NCBI GenBank assembly: GCA_038211295.1
Contig: JBBQVS010000012.1
Location: forward strand, 1-64,000
Source of the DNA: JBBQVS01 sp038211295
GTDB taxonomy: Bacteria > Chloroflexota > Ktedonobacteria > Ktedonobacterales > Ktedonobacteraceae
Reading direction: 5' to 3'
Length of the DNA: 64,000 nt
Shown here: positions 52,431 through 61,686 of the stretch, one piece after another
Layout: each line of letters opens with the position of its first letter
Numbering within the stretch: position 1 is the first letter of the stretch
Made by a program: the position numbers and the translations under genes
Notes under the pieces: model-generated
The model's database searches: none
What the model saw: only the letters and a program-made list of their open reading frames with translations
What the model was told of the DNA's origin: nothing

Positions 52431-52619
52431 TTATTGCATTGTGTAGTGAGTTTTGTGGTAGTAGACCATACCCTTGCCAAGCACCTTCACTGGCTGAAGT
52501 TCTTTGAGCATGATGGCCTCGCCACACTTCGCACACATGCGATCAGTCAAGTGGTTGATCTCTTCACGATTCGCAAGTGAGGCTCGCGCGGTCTTAGAAA
52601 GTTCACCCTTCTTAGGCAT
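52431..52619 (-). CDS. Small zinc-ribbon-like protein
   Basis: 62 residues from ATG 52619, which has AAAGGGG eight bases upstream; longer in-frame readings lack a site. It starts with a basic segment (MPKKGELSKTARASLANREE), then RMCAKCGEAIMLKEL with one CxxC and YYHKTHYTMQ with two His, enough for a single Cys2-His2-type metal site. Family not recognised; the size and basic charge fit a ribosome- or nucleic-acid-associated protein. It has its own terminator and is a single gene. Confidence 0.78.
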   Translation of the reverse strand: MPKKGELSKTARASLANREEINHLTDRMCAKCGEAIMLKELQPVKVLGKGMVYYHKTHYTMQ

Positions 52620-52782
52620 TGATTGGACCCCTTTCGCCTGTTCCTTTGTTAGTTGATTGTATCTTTTTGAATTGCCATCTGGTTTCTTCATTAGTAAAAA
52701 CACCATTGGCACTCATTTTGTTCCCTGAGTATAGCATCTCGTTAGTAGATTGTCTACCACCGCGCATTTCGCGGGGCTGCGT

Positions 52783-54309
52783 CTATTTCCATTGCAACCA
52801 GAGTAAGGCGTTATACATTTGAACTTCCCAGATGTGCCACGCGTGATAGCCGCTTTGCAGATCGAAGGCATAGGGGATATTCAGTCTGTGTAGCAGGCTC
52901 GCGAACTCTTTTGTGTCGTCATAGTACGGTTGATCGTGCGTCGCCGCGCCTATATAGATGCGTAATCCCCATGCTTTCCTCGTTTGTGCCAGCGTTTCGA
53001 GTGGGCTATTCGCTTTGATGTAGTCCAGATTTTTGCCCCAGATTGTACCCTCTGCCCGATAATAGCCACCGAGTGAGATAACGCACCCAAACATGTTGGG
53101 ATGGTGAATGGCGATATTCATTGCGCCAAACCCACCCATCGAGAGTCCCCCGATAGCGCGATGCGCCGCGTTCGCGAGCGTGCGATAGTGGTGATCGACG
53201 TAGTTGACCATATCGGTAGCAATGTAGGTTTCGATATTTTGCCGTTTATCGGAGCTGTTACCCCATTCGCTGGTCTCGCCGGGACGCCCATTGCCATCGG
53301 GAAAAATCATAATCAGTTCGGGTATTTTCCCCGTCGCTATCAGCGTGCTAGCTGAATATGGTGCCTTGCCGGCAGTTACCCAATCGTTGTCATTACCGGG
53401 GGAACCGTGCAACAGGTACAGCGTCGGGTAGCGTTTCAGCTTGCCCTTTGGCGAATTGTAGGATGGTGGTAAGTAGACTTGAAAGGGTCTTTTCTCGCCA
53501 TGCAATGCTGAACTCGCGAAGCTGTCCTGAATCAGTGTACTGCGTGTCCCGTCCTGTGAGAGCAGCGAGTTTGTGCGTAGTCCTACGTCGGGCGAGAAGA
53601 GAAATAGCGTATCGGCACTACTTGCCAGTATAAGTAGCGCAATCATGCTCATCGCCCCAAGCCACTGTGCCAGCTGTATCGCGAGCGTCGGGTCTAGTTT
53701 ATGATGTTGTAATGTTTCTGCTGGTAGTTTGTCGCCCATTCTTTGGTGCAAGAGTGCGCGAAAAAGACGATATGGCGGGTCAAACATAACACTACTGAGC
53801 GCGTCACCAATGGCGGCACCAATAAACGCGCCGACGAGCGCGAGTGCGCCCAGCACGGCAAGGGTGTGTGCGAAGGCAAACCGATTCAGTGGTTCCAGAT
53901 TGCCTCCTGGATCGTAGACAGGCTGTCGCTCAAGCTGAATAAAGCCGAGGAGATATTCAAAGCTAAACACCATGCCTGCGCCAAGTATCGCGCCCAATTT
54001 GCGGCGTCCCAGTAACGCGCCAATGAGTGCGGCACCCATTGTAAGCACGAGCGCGGCTGTAAGTTGCGCTCGCAGCGGGTCTAGTCCAATCGCGATGATG
54101 GTCGAGACAAAGTTGCCTTGAATGCTACTGGTGAAGAGCAGGTAGCCGCCAATGAGGGCTGCCAGTAGCGTGCTGAGTTGTCGCACCACTGGCGTGATGT
54201 GCTCAATACGCTCCTGGTAGAAAGAAGGTGGCACCATGCTTACGCTATCCGTGTTGCGTAGAAAAAATTTAGGGATGATAAAAAAAGAGGAAAGAAGTTT
54301 TTTCTGCAT
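52783..54309 (-). CDS. Membrane-anchored esterase (antigen 85 / esterase D-like)
   Basis: 508 residues. About four membrane helices occupy the first 220 residues. An external esterase domain follows: HGEKRPFQVYLPPSYN, TLYLLHGSPGNDNDWV, nucleophilic Ser in GGLSMGGFGAMN, Asp in AATHDQPYYDDT and His in SGYHAWHIWEVQ. This layout is known from actinomycete esterases related to mycolyltransferases and S-formylglutathione hydrolases. It may transfer or hydrolyse acyl groups at the outer membrane surface. The start is uncertain; ATG 54240 is also possible. Confidence 0.85.
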   Translation of the reverse strand: MQKKLLSSFFIIPKFFLRNTDSVSMVPPSFYQERIEHITPVVRQLSTLLAALIGGYLLFTSSIQGNFVSTIIAIGLDPLRAQLTAALVLTMGAALIGALLGRRKLGAILGAGMVFSFEYLLGFIQLERQPVYDPGGNLEPLNRFAFAHTLAVLGALALVGAFIGAAIGDALSSVMFDPPYRLFRALLHQRMGDKLPAETLQHHKLDPTLAIQLAQWLGAMSMIALLILASSADTLFLFSPDVGLRTNSLLSQDGTRSTLIQDSFASSALHGEKRPFQVYLPPSYNSPKGKLKRYPTLYLLHGSPGNDNDWVTAGKAPYSASTLIATGKIPELIMIFPDGNGRPGETSEWGNSSDKRQNIETYIATDMVNYVDHHYRTLANAAHRAIGGLSMGGFGAMNIAIHHPNMFGCVISLGGYYRAEGTIWGKNLDYIKANSPLETLAQTRKAWGLRIYIGAATHDQPYYDDTKEFASLLHRLNIPYAFDLQSGYHAWHIWEVQMYNALLWLQWK

Positions 54310-54680
54310 TTATTGCCTGCATGTCGAATGGGTAGAATAGTCTGCTATTTACTATAGTATACGCCCTACCGACGCGAAATGTTGCGCTGAGTCTGCGCGA
54401 AGACAGGCGGGCTGGAAGCTATAAGAGCACAAAAGAAAAGGGAGGCTAAATTGCTTTAGCTCCCCTTTTCAGATAAGGTACGGACTACAAAATACTACGC
54501 TACGTTAATTCTCACCTGCCCGAAAGAACAGGTGCAACTACGAACAAGCACTACAGCATAAGTATGCTACAAAATCCGTTTTGAGTGAGTGGCTAAAATC
54601 GCCGCTCATTTTATGAGACGAGGGATAGTATACTCTGTAACATATCACTTTTTGGTACTATATAGCCTGCTCCAAACCTG
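54310..54680. other. Gene-free gap with several hairpins
   Basis: 371 bases between two minus-strand genes. It holds a hairpin AAAAGGGAGGCTAAA/TTTAGCTCCCCTTTT (about 54439-54473, two mismatches), a CACCTG/CAGGTG pair near 54512-54532, an AGCATA/TATGCT palindrome near 54556, and TGAGTGGC/GCCGCTCA (54586-54608) followed by TTTTAT. The last is a terminator candidate on the plus strand. No plausible reading frame was seen. Confidence 0.6.
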
Positions 54681-55985
54681 CTAAAATGGGCCAATACCGA
54701 ACCCGTGCAGAATCATCTCAACGGCTGCAACGACGATGACGGGGAGGAAGATAAACCGCAATACTTTATTGCTTAAATATTGAAGCAGACGCGCCCCAAC
54801 TAGCGCACCGAGCAGGACGCCGAGGGCGACCGGTGCGGCGATCAATGGGGGAATGTCGCCCCGTGAGAAGTAGATGCCCGCGCTGGCCGCCGCCGTAACG
54901 CCTATCATGAGATTGCTGGTGGACGAGGAAACTTTGAGTGGCAGCTTCATTACACTATCCATCGCAACGACTTTGAATGTCCCGCTTCCAATACCAAGTA
55001 GTCCTGAGATAAGGCCCGCGACATACATCATGGCGAGGCCATATGGGGTGCGCGTCACCTGATAGGCTACCTCGCGCTTCAGATGATGGTCGGGATACGA
55101 ACTTGCCAGTCCCAGTGCGTTCGCCCAGCTATCGTTTTTTACGCCCTGTGGCAACTCTTCACCTATCTTAAAGAGGAGTGGTGCGGCAGAAATTAGCAGA
55201 ATAACGCCGAAGATGACGCCGAGCAGGCCAGGCGCGATGAGGCCCGCGATGAACGCACCGCTTACAGCTCCCAGCGTGGTCGCGAGTTCCAGAAACATGC
55301 CGATGCGGAGATTTGTCAGGTGGTCGCGCACATATGCGGCGGCGGCCCCGCTAGAGGTGGCGATAACCGAAATGATGCTCGCACCAATGGCGAATGAGAT
55401 GGGGAAGCCGAAGAGAATGGTGAGCATTGGCACAATCATGATCCCGCCTCCCAATCCCACGAGTGAGCCAAGAACGCCCGCGAAAAGCGACCCCATGAAA
55501 ATCAGCAGCACAATCCCCAGCGAAAAATGCAGGTTGTTGGGATTCATGCTCGCCTCGTGAGCTGGAGATTGACCACCCAGAAACAGGCTGAACAGCAGAA
55601 TCGCAAGCACAATTGTGGTGATAAGCACATAGCGTCGATCATGCTCAAGCGCGAACGCCCCGATGGATACCGCGACCCGCACCACTGGTGTCGCGATTAA
55701 AAGGAGCAAGCCCAGCGTAATAACCGCCTGTGGACGTAAAACAAGCAAGCCCTCCCATACCTGTGTGAGTGTTTGTGGAAACGCCAGCACGCGTTCAGGT
55801 GATAGACCGCCAGAACGCGTTGGCAAAAGTGCGACGCCGAGCAAAATACACAACGCGCTAAGCAGAACACCCCCCTGTAAAATCCAACTGATGACCTTTG
55901 TTGGCGATAGCGCATTATCGCACGGCGCGAGAGGTTTGTCGGCAAGCGGAGTTGCTGAAATCGTCGAAGTTGGTTTTGGATGCAT
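54681..55985 (-). CDS. TSUP (TauE/SafE) family permease
   Basis: 434 residues with roughly ten membrane segments. The family motifs are GSLVGLGGGIMIVPMLTILFGFP in the first half and LISGLLGIGSGTFKVVAMDSVMKLP in the second, giving the expected internal repeat. An added N-terminal portion of three helices makes it longer than typical members (about 250-300). TSUP proteins move sulfite, sulfonates or related organic anions. ATG 55985 has GAGGAATG upstream. No sulfur-metabolism gene lies next to it, so the substrate is open. Confidence 0.88.
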   Translation of the reverse strand: MHPKPTSTISATPLADKPLAPCDNALSPTKVISWILQGGVLLSALCILLGVALLPTRSGGLSPERVLAFPQTLTQVWEGLLVLRPQAVITLGLLLLIATPVVRVAVSIGAFALEHDRRYVLITTIVLAILLFSLFLGGQSPAHEASMNPNNLHFSLGIVLLIFMGSLFAGVLGSLVGLGGGIMIVPMLTILFGFPISFAIGASIISVIATSSGAAAAYVRDHLTNLRIGMFLELATTLGAVSGAFIAGLIAPGLLGVIFGVILLISAAPLLFKIGEELPQGVKNDSWANALGLASSYPDHHLKREVAYQVTRTPYGLAMMYVAGLISGLLGIGSGTFKVVAMDSVMKLPLKVSSSTSNLMIGVTAAASAGIYFSRGDIPPLIAAPVALGVLLGALVGARLLQYLSNKVLRFIFLPVIVVAAVEMILHGFGIGPF

Positions 55986-56311
55986 GGTGTCATTCCTCGT
56001 TTATGGACATAGCGGATAGTGGTGAGTGAGACAAATTACGTGCAAGCAAAGTATACGGAATTTCTTTTCATCCGTCCAATATATCAATCTTATGATCTTG
56101 ATAACATTTGAGAATGTGTCGTGGATGCGCCAAAAGTGTGCATTCAAACGTCATTGGTAATAGGAGGAATGTTTGGAGAAAGCACTAAGCACTCTTCTGA
56201 ATAGACAATTTCCATAAGATTTGGGCATAAAAGAATGACATGGCTTGTTATGGTGAGTACATACGTTCTTTTGTAATGCCAATCGTGCATTTAGAAAGGT
56301 TGGCGATATCT

Positions 56312-57304
56312 ATGTTTAGCAGGCAAAACATACGATTACCTCGTCCTTCATTAAAACAGGTCTTTGTTGGTGGTCTTGGTGGCGGTATCGGTATTGTGAG
56401 CCTCTTGCTTGCGGTGGCGGCGTATATTGTGGAAAGTATCACGCGCCCTAAGCACATCGAGAACTTCGCCGAGATGTATACGTTCACGCCGTTTGAACTG
56501 AATCTGCCCGCCGAAGAGATTACCTTTCCCTCGTTGCAGGGCGAGCATCAGGTGAGCGGCTGGTATATTCCACATGCTGATGCGACGGCGACGGTGATTG
56601 TTTGCCCTGGCTATCGTGGACGGCGTTCCGACGTACTCGGTATGAGTGGGCAATTGTGGAAGGCTGGCTATAATGTGCTGGCGTTCGAGTATTATGGACA
56701 CGGCACCGTTGTTGGCAAGCCGGTAACACTCGGCTATCGCGAGATGAACGATTTTCTTGGCGCGGTTGCATACGCAAAACAGCGTGCGCCACACAATCGG
56801 TTGGGAGCTATTGGCTACTCGATGGGTGCATCGATTGCGATTATGGCGACGGCTCGCACGCCTGAAATAGAGGTACTGGTGGCTGATAGCGGTTTCGCGA
56901 CGCATAGAAGCGCGATTGAGTACGCGGTACGGCGCACCATTCATTTGCCATTTGTGCTTTTCGACTGGTTTACTGATTTCATGCTCTGGCTGCGTGCTGG
57001 CTATCACTTCAATCAAGTCGAGCCATTGCGCGATGTTGGGCGGATCGCGCCGCGTCCCGTGCTGATTATTCATGGGCTGAAGGATACCGTTGTCAATCCA
57101 GAAGATGCGAAACTGTTGTATGCGGCGGCAAAGGAGCCGAAAGAGTTGTGGCTACAACCAAACGCCGACCATTGCGGTATCTACTTCGAGGATCGCATCG
57201 TCTACGTCGAGCGCGTTATTGGCTTTCTTGATCGCACATTGCGAGCCGACGCGCTCTATGTTCGTGAGATAAATGAGCAGGCACGTCTTTCAGAGGCGAG
57301 CTAG
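56312..57304 (+). CDS. Membrane-anchored alpha/beta hydrolase
   Basis: About 330 residues. A basic N-terminus and one hydrophobic helix (GGLGGGIGIVSLLLAVAAYIV, about residues 20-42) anchor a serine hydrolase domain. The oxyanion region is IVCPGYRGRRSDVLG, the nucleophile GAIGYSMGASIAIM, the acid VLIIHGLKDTVVNPED, and the His in PNADHCGIYFE. It resembles BAAT/FrsA-like and Abhydrolase_5 proteins; substrate unknown. Start uncertain: ATG 56312 has GAAAGG twelve bases upstream, while the open frame extends to 56240. In the 250-base gap before it I see no other feature. Confidence 0.8.
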   Translation: MFSRQNIRLPRPSLKQVFVGGLGGGIGIVSLLLAVAAYIVESITRPKHIENFAEMYTFTPFELNLPAEEITFPSLQGEHQVSGWYIPHADATATVIVCPGYRGRRSDVLGMSGQLWKAGYNVLAFEYYGHGTVVGKPVTLGYREMNDFLGAVAYAKQRAPHNRLGAIGYSMGASIAIMATARTPEIEVLVADSGFATHRSAIEYAVRRTIHLPFVLFDWFTDFMLWLRAGYHFNQVEPLRDVGRIAPRPVLIIHGLKDTVVNPEDAKLLYAAAKEPKELWLQPNADHCGIYFEDRIVYVERVIGFLDRTLRADALYVREINEQARLSEAS

Positions 57305-57310
57305 TCAACT

Positions 57311-58225
57311 CTATGAGGACTCTGGAAAGTCCAGAGTTATGACCATTCCGTCACGTCCGGCACGCGTGTTTGCAAAGACACGTTGTGCCGCTTTTTCTGC
57401 TTGTGTTGGGTCATGTATCTTGGGGCTGAAATGCGTCAGGACGAGTGCGTGCGCGGCGGCGTCACGCGCGATGCCTGCGGACTCTTCGGCGTACATATGG
57501 GCGTGGGCGAGTGCGAGCGGGATATCTTCCGGGTTGTCATACATGCTCTCGCAGATCAGTAGGTCAACGTCATGGGCAAGAGTTGCGAGTGCTTTTGTGG
57601 GACGCGTGTCTGTGATGAACGCGAAGGAGATACCACGTCGTGGCTCACCAAGCACCTGTGCGGGAACAATAGTTTTCCCCGCGTGTTCAACGGTTTGCCC
57701 GCGTTGCAGACGCGACCAGAGCTGTACGGGCAGGTCGAGGGCGCGTGCTCTCTCAATCTGAAAAGCGGGTATGCGGGCAAGTTCGGCGCGATAGGCCAGA
57801 CAGGGCATTCCATGCGCGGCGGCTGTACAGGAAGCACGCAGCTTGCCTGGTAGCTCAAAGGTTTCGCCCCCGCGCATCTCGTGAATGCGAATTGGAAAGG
57901 GCAGGTCCGCTGCGATACGTCGCAGGCCCTCAACCACATAGGTGGTGCCGACTGGCCCATAGATATCGAGCGGCTCGGTGCGGCCAGCGTGCGCGACCAT
58001 AAAGAGGACGCCGGGGAGGCCCGCGACATGATCGGCGTGCATGTGTGTCAGGCAGATGGCTCCCAGTTGGCGAAAGCCCCACCCCAGCGACTTCCAGGGT
58101 ATCTGCGTCCCCTCACCGCAATCCAGCAATGTGAGGGTTGCGCCATTGCGTATCAATGCGCACGAAAGCCAGCGGTTGGGTAATGGCATCATGCCGCAGG
58201 TTCCCAGTAGACAGATGTCGATCAT
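57311..58225 (-). CDS. rnz: Ribonuclease Z
   Basis: tRNA 3'-processing endonuclease of the metallo-beta-lactamase fold, 304 residues, the short RNase Z type. Zinc ligands are in THMHADHVAGLPG, AAAHGMPCLAYR, FITDTRPTKAL and VLTHFSP, as in the family; LLDCGEGTQIPW is the usual N-terminal block. It fits with tRNA-Asp in this window not encoding CCA. Convergent with the alpha/beta hydrolase gene at 7 bases distance. Confidence 0.92.
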   Translation of the reverse strand: MIDICLLGTCGMMPLPNRWLSCALIRNGATLTLLDCGEGTQIPWKSLGWGFRQLGAICLTHMHADHVAGLPGVLFMVAHAGRTEPLDIYGPVGTTYVVEGLRRIAADLPFPIRIHEMRGGETFELPGKLRASCTAAAHGMPCLAYRAELARIPAFQIERARALDLPVQLWSRLQRGQTVEHAGKTIVPAQVLGEPRRGISFAFITDTRPTKALATLAHDVDLLICESMYDNPEDIPLALAHAHMYAEESAGIARDAAAHALVLTHFSPKIHDPTQAEKAAQRVFANTRAGRDGMVITLDFPESS

Positions 58226-58239
58226 GCCTGTATCCTAGC

Positions 58240-58425
58240 CTAAAGATTATTCTGATATGCCCACGCGAGCGCGACCACCAGAGCTGAGAGTGCGCCAACA
58301 GTGGTTAGGGCAATGCTGATAATAAAAAAGGGAAAATTGCCCACGATCAGCACGGACGCAAAGAGGAGCCAGAAGCTCGCGAAAACAATAATAAGTATCT
58401 GCCATGCTTGAAAGCGTCGCCGCAT
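58240..58425 (-). CDS. Small two-helix membrane protein
   Basis: 61 residues from ATG 58425, with AAAGG eight bases upstream (58449 is an in-frame alternative). Two hydrophobic helices (ILIIVFASFWLLFASVLIV and FFIISIALTTVGALSALVVALAW) are joined by a short GNFP turn after a basic start, MRRRF. No family recognised. It lies 14 bases upstream of rnz on the same strand and is probably co-transcribed. Confidence 0.65.
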   Translation of the reverse strand: MRRRFQAWQILIIVFASFWLLFASVLIVGNFPFFIISIALTTVGALSALVVALAWAYQNNL

Positions 58426-58679
58426 CCCCGCGCCTTTCGTTATACACACGAGTGACTTAGACGTTTAGTATACCAGATGGAGCTAGGGGAACACGAACAG
58501 GCTAATGAGAGCTTTGCCTTGTAATGTTATGCGCGAGTTACAGTGTTAGTTATAAACGAAAATACAAATATTCGAGACAGTGCTATTATAGGCATACGGT
58601 TGGCGAAGAGAGATACTTTTGGAAAAATACAAACGAATAAGTAAAAGAATGCGAATTTGTTTTATCGTTAGGGGGAACT

Positions 58680-59633
58680 ATGCCGGAATTGCCAGAGGTA
58701 GAATATACCGCGCGTCAACTGCGTGCCAGCGTGATTGGGAAAACTATTGCCAGCGCGTCCGTCTTCTGGGAGCGCACAATTGGGCATCCTGATGTAGCCG
58801 ATTTTCGCGTGGAGATCGCGCAGAGAACAATCGAGGGTGTGCGCCGTCGCGGGAAGTTTTTGCTGATTGATGTAAGCGGGGGCCTCTTTTTGTCTATTCA
58901 CCGACGTATGAGTGGGAACTTTTTACTGCTGCCAGCAGGCTGGGAGATCGATACATCTTTGCGGGAGCGCGACCTTGCACGGTGGAACATCAAAGGGCCA
59001 ATGTTCAGAGAAGCCGTTCCGCTCTCCGAAAGTTCGGTGAGCACCGCAGCGCGCGCGATTACGCTTACGCAGACCTCGCACTGCCGCGTCTGTTTTACTT
59101 TTACCGATGGTGAGCGATTGTTGTTTACCGACCCGCGCAAGTTTGGGCGTATCGAGTTGTGGGCGCGGAGTCAGGAAAACGAGGCGTTCGCGGGACTGGG
59201 GCCGGAGCCACTGGACGACGCATTTACGCTTGAGCAATTTAGCGAGGCGTTGAGGCGACGGAAGTCGCCTATCAAGCAGGCGTTGCTCGCGCAAGACCTT
59301 GTGGTCGGGCTGGGCAATATTTACGCGGATGAGGCCCTATTTTACGCACATATTCACCCGCTGCGTCGCGCAAATATGTTGACGGAGGCGGAGGTTACGC
59401 TGCTGCACACGGGTATTATCAGCGTTCTCACTAACGGCATCGAACATGGTGGCACTTCGTTTAGCAACTATCGCGATATGTGGGGGGAAGCGGGCGACAA
59501 CTTCAATCATGTGCATGTGTACCAGCAAGATAAGAAGCCATGTGTGCGTTGCAACACCGTCATCGAACGTATTGTTGTGGCGCAACGCAGCACACACTTT
59601 TGCCCCACCTGTCAGCGGGCTATACAGGAGTGA
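58680..59633 (+). CDS. mutM: Formamidopyrimidine-DNA glycosylase (MutM/Fpg) with an insert
   Basis: Excises oxidised purines and nicks the abasic site. 317 residues versus about 270 for typical Fpg. N-terminal catalytic Pro2/Glu3 in MPELPEVE, conserved Lys in RRRGKFLLI, QALLAQDLVVGLGNIYADEALF for the helix-two-turn-helix, and the zinc finger CVRCNTVIERIVVAQRSTHFCPTC are intact. The added length lies between RRMSGNF and the CRVCFTF strand (about residues 85-140), where some 40 extra residues replace a short loop. The ATG at 58680 begins the canonical MPELPEVE. Overlaps the end of the convergent lipoprotein gene by 14 bases. Confidence 0.94.
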   Translation: MPELPEVEYTARQLRASVIGKTIASASVFWERTIGHPDVADFRVEIAQRTIEGVRRRGKFLLIDVSGGLFLSIHRRMSGNFLLLPAGWEIDTSLRERDLARWNIKGPMFREAVPLSESSVSTAARAITLTQTSHCRVCFTFTDGERLLFTDPRKFGRIELWARSQENEAFAGLGPEPLDDAFTLEQFSEALRRRKSPIKQALLAQDLVVGLGNIYADEALFYAHIHPLRRANMLTEAEVTLLHTGIISVLTNGIEHGGTSFSNYRDMWGEAGDNFNHVHVYQQDKKPCVRCNTVIERIVVAQRSTHFCPTCQRAIQE

Positions 59634-60117
59634 AAAACGCGGGCGAGCATTGCACAGTTTTGTTCTCGACGGTAAAGCTCACATCAACAGTGGTTGGTGT
59701 CTGACGCGGCTGGCGTCCCTGCAAGGCCAGTGAAAACGTCACATAGCCGCCTGCGTCGCTGACGGGTTGCTGGTCAAACGTAACGTCTCCATTGAGAAAA
59801 TGCGCCGTCGCATTGGCGGTTGTGCCTCCGACGCCGAGTAGGTTCTTTGTCAGCTTGGCATATACAGTGAGTACACTATATGCACCGGGGGCGTTGTTTG
59901 CGGCCCATGCACCACAGCGATAGGGTGGAACTGTAGGGATGGGCGAGGTCTGGGCTTGAAATGATTTATTGACAACAATAGTTTGTTGTGGTTTTACCTG
60001 CGTAACGGTTGCCCCACATGCCGCGAGCAGTAGCAGGCTTGCCATAAAGAGAACAGAAAGGTGTATACGTGCTATATTTTTCATAAGTTTTGTCTCGTAA
60101 TCGGTGAGCAACTTCAT
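59620..60117 (-). CDS. Lipoprotein of unknown function
   Basis: 165 residues from ATG 60117, with AGGAG seven bases upstream. A signal peptide with lipobox LLLLAACG (Cys near residue 35) is followed by a linker and one all-beta domain of about 100 residues (PYRCGAWAANNAPGAYSVLTVYA, GDVTFDQQPVSDAGGYVTFSLAL, TVDVSFTVENKTVQCSPAFFTP). Two Cys (near 68 and 158) could form a disulfide. The fold suggests an immunoglobulin-like, adhesin-type module; no named family. It overlaps mutM tail to tail by 14 bases. Confidence 0.78.
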   Translation of the reverse strand: MKLLTDYETKLMKNIARIHLSVLFMASLLLLAACGATVTQVKPQQTIVVNKSFQAQTSPIPTVPPYRCGAWAANNAPGAYSVLTVYAKLTKNLLGVGGTTANATAHFLNGDVTFDQQPVSDAGGYVTFSLALQGRQPRQTPTTVDVSFTVENKTVQCSPAFFTPV

Positions 60118-60408
60118 AGAGTTGCTCCTACTTCACCTGATTTGTCAAGGTGCTGTTCAACAGAGAGAAGAGGCGAACCCTGAAGGTTCGCCTATTTGCT
60201 TGTTTGCAAATCAGAGTATAGTATACCATAGACCACTCAGTGCGACGCAAGCATTCATGATCGCTTGTTGTGCGTGTGAAAGTCGTGTTGTTGAGTATAT
60301 CTTTTTCTACCGTGTAGGTTGTTGCATACATTCTGTTGTGCTACACTACAGAAGGCAACCGTGTTTCTATTGGTGATTGTGGAAAATCTTTTCCGAGGTA
60401 AAACGTTC
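60118..60408. other. Gap between the lipoprotein and larB, with a hairpin
   Basis: Holds AGGCGAACC-ctgaa-GGTTCGCCT at about 60171-60193, a perfect 9-bp hairpin, and AT-rich sequence with TATAGTATA near 60215 that could hold divergent promoters. In-frame sequence before the larB GTG at 60409 looks non-coding. Nothing else was recognised. Confidence 0.5.
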
Positions 60409-61287
60409 GTGGATAATCGTGCTGATGAGCAGTTGGAGCTTTTAGAACAATTGCTGGATGCTGAAGAATTTAGACAGGGTTCTCTGCTTTCGCGGCAAGG
60501 GCAACCGACTCTGGGAGAGAGAGAGCAGATGATGCTGGCACAGCGCGAGGCAGAACACGCGCAGGCTGGTTCTGCTGACTCAACGTTCCATGGAACTGAG
60601 ACCCGTCCAGATGCAGGTCGAGAGCGACGCAAGGGTATACCTGAAGTCATTCTTGGCGAGACGAAAACAAACGAGCAAATTCTGGCGATGGCGCGAGGCT
60701 TGCTTGTGGGTTCTGGTCGAGCAATTATTAGCCGTATGCGTCCAGACTCGCTCTCTGTAGTGCGAGAGGCGTTCGCCACATATTCTATTCGCATACGGGA
60801 AGCGGCACGCGCAATGGTTATTACAACGCCGCAGTATGTGCGTCATATGACAGGTGGTCACGTAGGAATTATCAGCGCGGGAACGTCTGATGTTCCAGTT
60901 GCAGAGGAGGCGGCCCTTATCGTCGAAGAAATGGGATGTACCATCACATCGATTTACGATGTCGGGGTCGCGGGTCTGCACCGCCTTCTTCCCCCCCTGC
61001 GGAACCTTCTGGCGCAAGAGGTTGATGTAATCATTGTCGTCGCGGGTATGGACGGTGCGTTGCCATCGGTTGTTGCGGGGCTGGTTCCAGTCCCTGTTCT
61101 CGGTTTACCAACATCTATTGGCTATGGTATGGGCGGCAAAGGTGTTGCCGCGTTGCTTTCGATGTTGCAGACCTGCGCCCCCGGTCTTGCCGTTGTCAAC
61201 ATCGACAACGGAATAGGGGCGGGCGGTACGGCGGCGTTAATTGCCAATCGGGTTGCGCTGGCACGGAGAGAGCATCAGTCGCAGTAG
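60409..61287 (+). CDS. larB: LarB-type nickel-pincer cofactor biosynthesis carboxylase
   Basis: About 292 residues. The C-terminal two thirds are PurE/AIR-carboxylase-like and match LarB: HVGIISAGTSDVPVAEEAALIVEEMG, DVGVAGLHRLLPPLRNL, VVAGMDGALPSVVAGLV, VLGLPTSIGYGMGGKGVAALLSMLQ and VVNIDNGIGAGGTAALIANR. LarB carboxylates nicotinic-acid adenine dinucleotide in making the lactate-racemase cofactor. The GTG at 60409 with CGAGGT upstream is preferred; the frame opens at 60319. An N-terminal segment of about 80 residues is somewhat long for the family. No larA, larC or larE is in the window. Confidence 0.9.
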   Translation: MDNRADEQLELLEQLLDAEEFRQGSLLSRQGQPTLGEREQMMLAQREAEHAQAGSADSTFHGTETRPDAGRERRKGIPEVILGETKTNEQILAMARGLLVGSGRAIISRMRPDSLSVVREAFATYSIRIREAARAMVITTPQYVRHMTGGHVGIISAGTSDVPVAEEAALIVEEMGCTITSIYDVGVAGLHRLLPPLRNLLAQEVDVIIVVAGMDGALPSVVAGLVPVPVLGLPTSIGYGMGGKGVAALLSMLQTCAPGLAVVNIDNGIGAGGTAALIANRVALARREHQSQ

Positions 61288-61392
61288 GTAGAAGATGTTC
61301 CTGATATGGGCTAAAGGATGTAGCAGGATGTCTTACCGCTTAATAAGTCAGGTATATGGGATGCAGAATGTTCAAGAGAGGCGGGACTTTTA

Positions 61393-61671
61393 GTGGCGAA
61401 CAACAAGCGTGGGCCTGAACCGGGGTCGCAAAAAGCAAAGAATGGTGGCGAGGCTGTACGTCAAAAATACGGCCCCGAATTCTACTCCAGAATTGGCAAG
61501 AAGGGCGGCGAATCGGTTCGGGAGAAGCGTGGTCCTCAGTTCTATGCGGAGATTGGCAAGAAGGGCGGCGAGTCTACCAAACGGCAACAAGGCTCTGAAT
61601 TCTATTCTAAGATTGGCAAAAAGGGGGGAGAACGTGGGCGTGTAGGTGCCGCAGAAGATGTACTAGAATAG
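61393..61671 (+). CDS. KGG-repeat general stress protein
   Basis: 92 residues starting with GTG. Small hydrophilic protein with three to four tandem units built on (Y/F)xxIGKKGGE: EFYSRIGKKGGESVREKRG, QFYAEIGKKGGESTKRQQG, EFYSKIGKKGGERGR, plus a degenerate first copy. It belongs to the con-10/GsiB/KGG family, induced by stress and thought to be disordered protectants. A 31-bp perfect inverted repeat follows. Confidence 0.9.
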   Translation: MANNKRGPEPGSQKAKNGGEAVRQKYGPEFYSRIGKKGGESVREKRGPQFYAEIGKKGGESTKRQQGSEFYSKIGKKGGERGRVGAAEDVLE

Positions 61672-61686
61672 GAAGAACGTTCTTAC

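Noticed and set aside
60255..60794. 179-codon minus-strand open frame opposite larB
   Set aside because: Ser/Cys/Arg-rich shadow of the larB N-terminal region; no motif.
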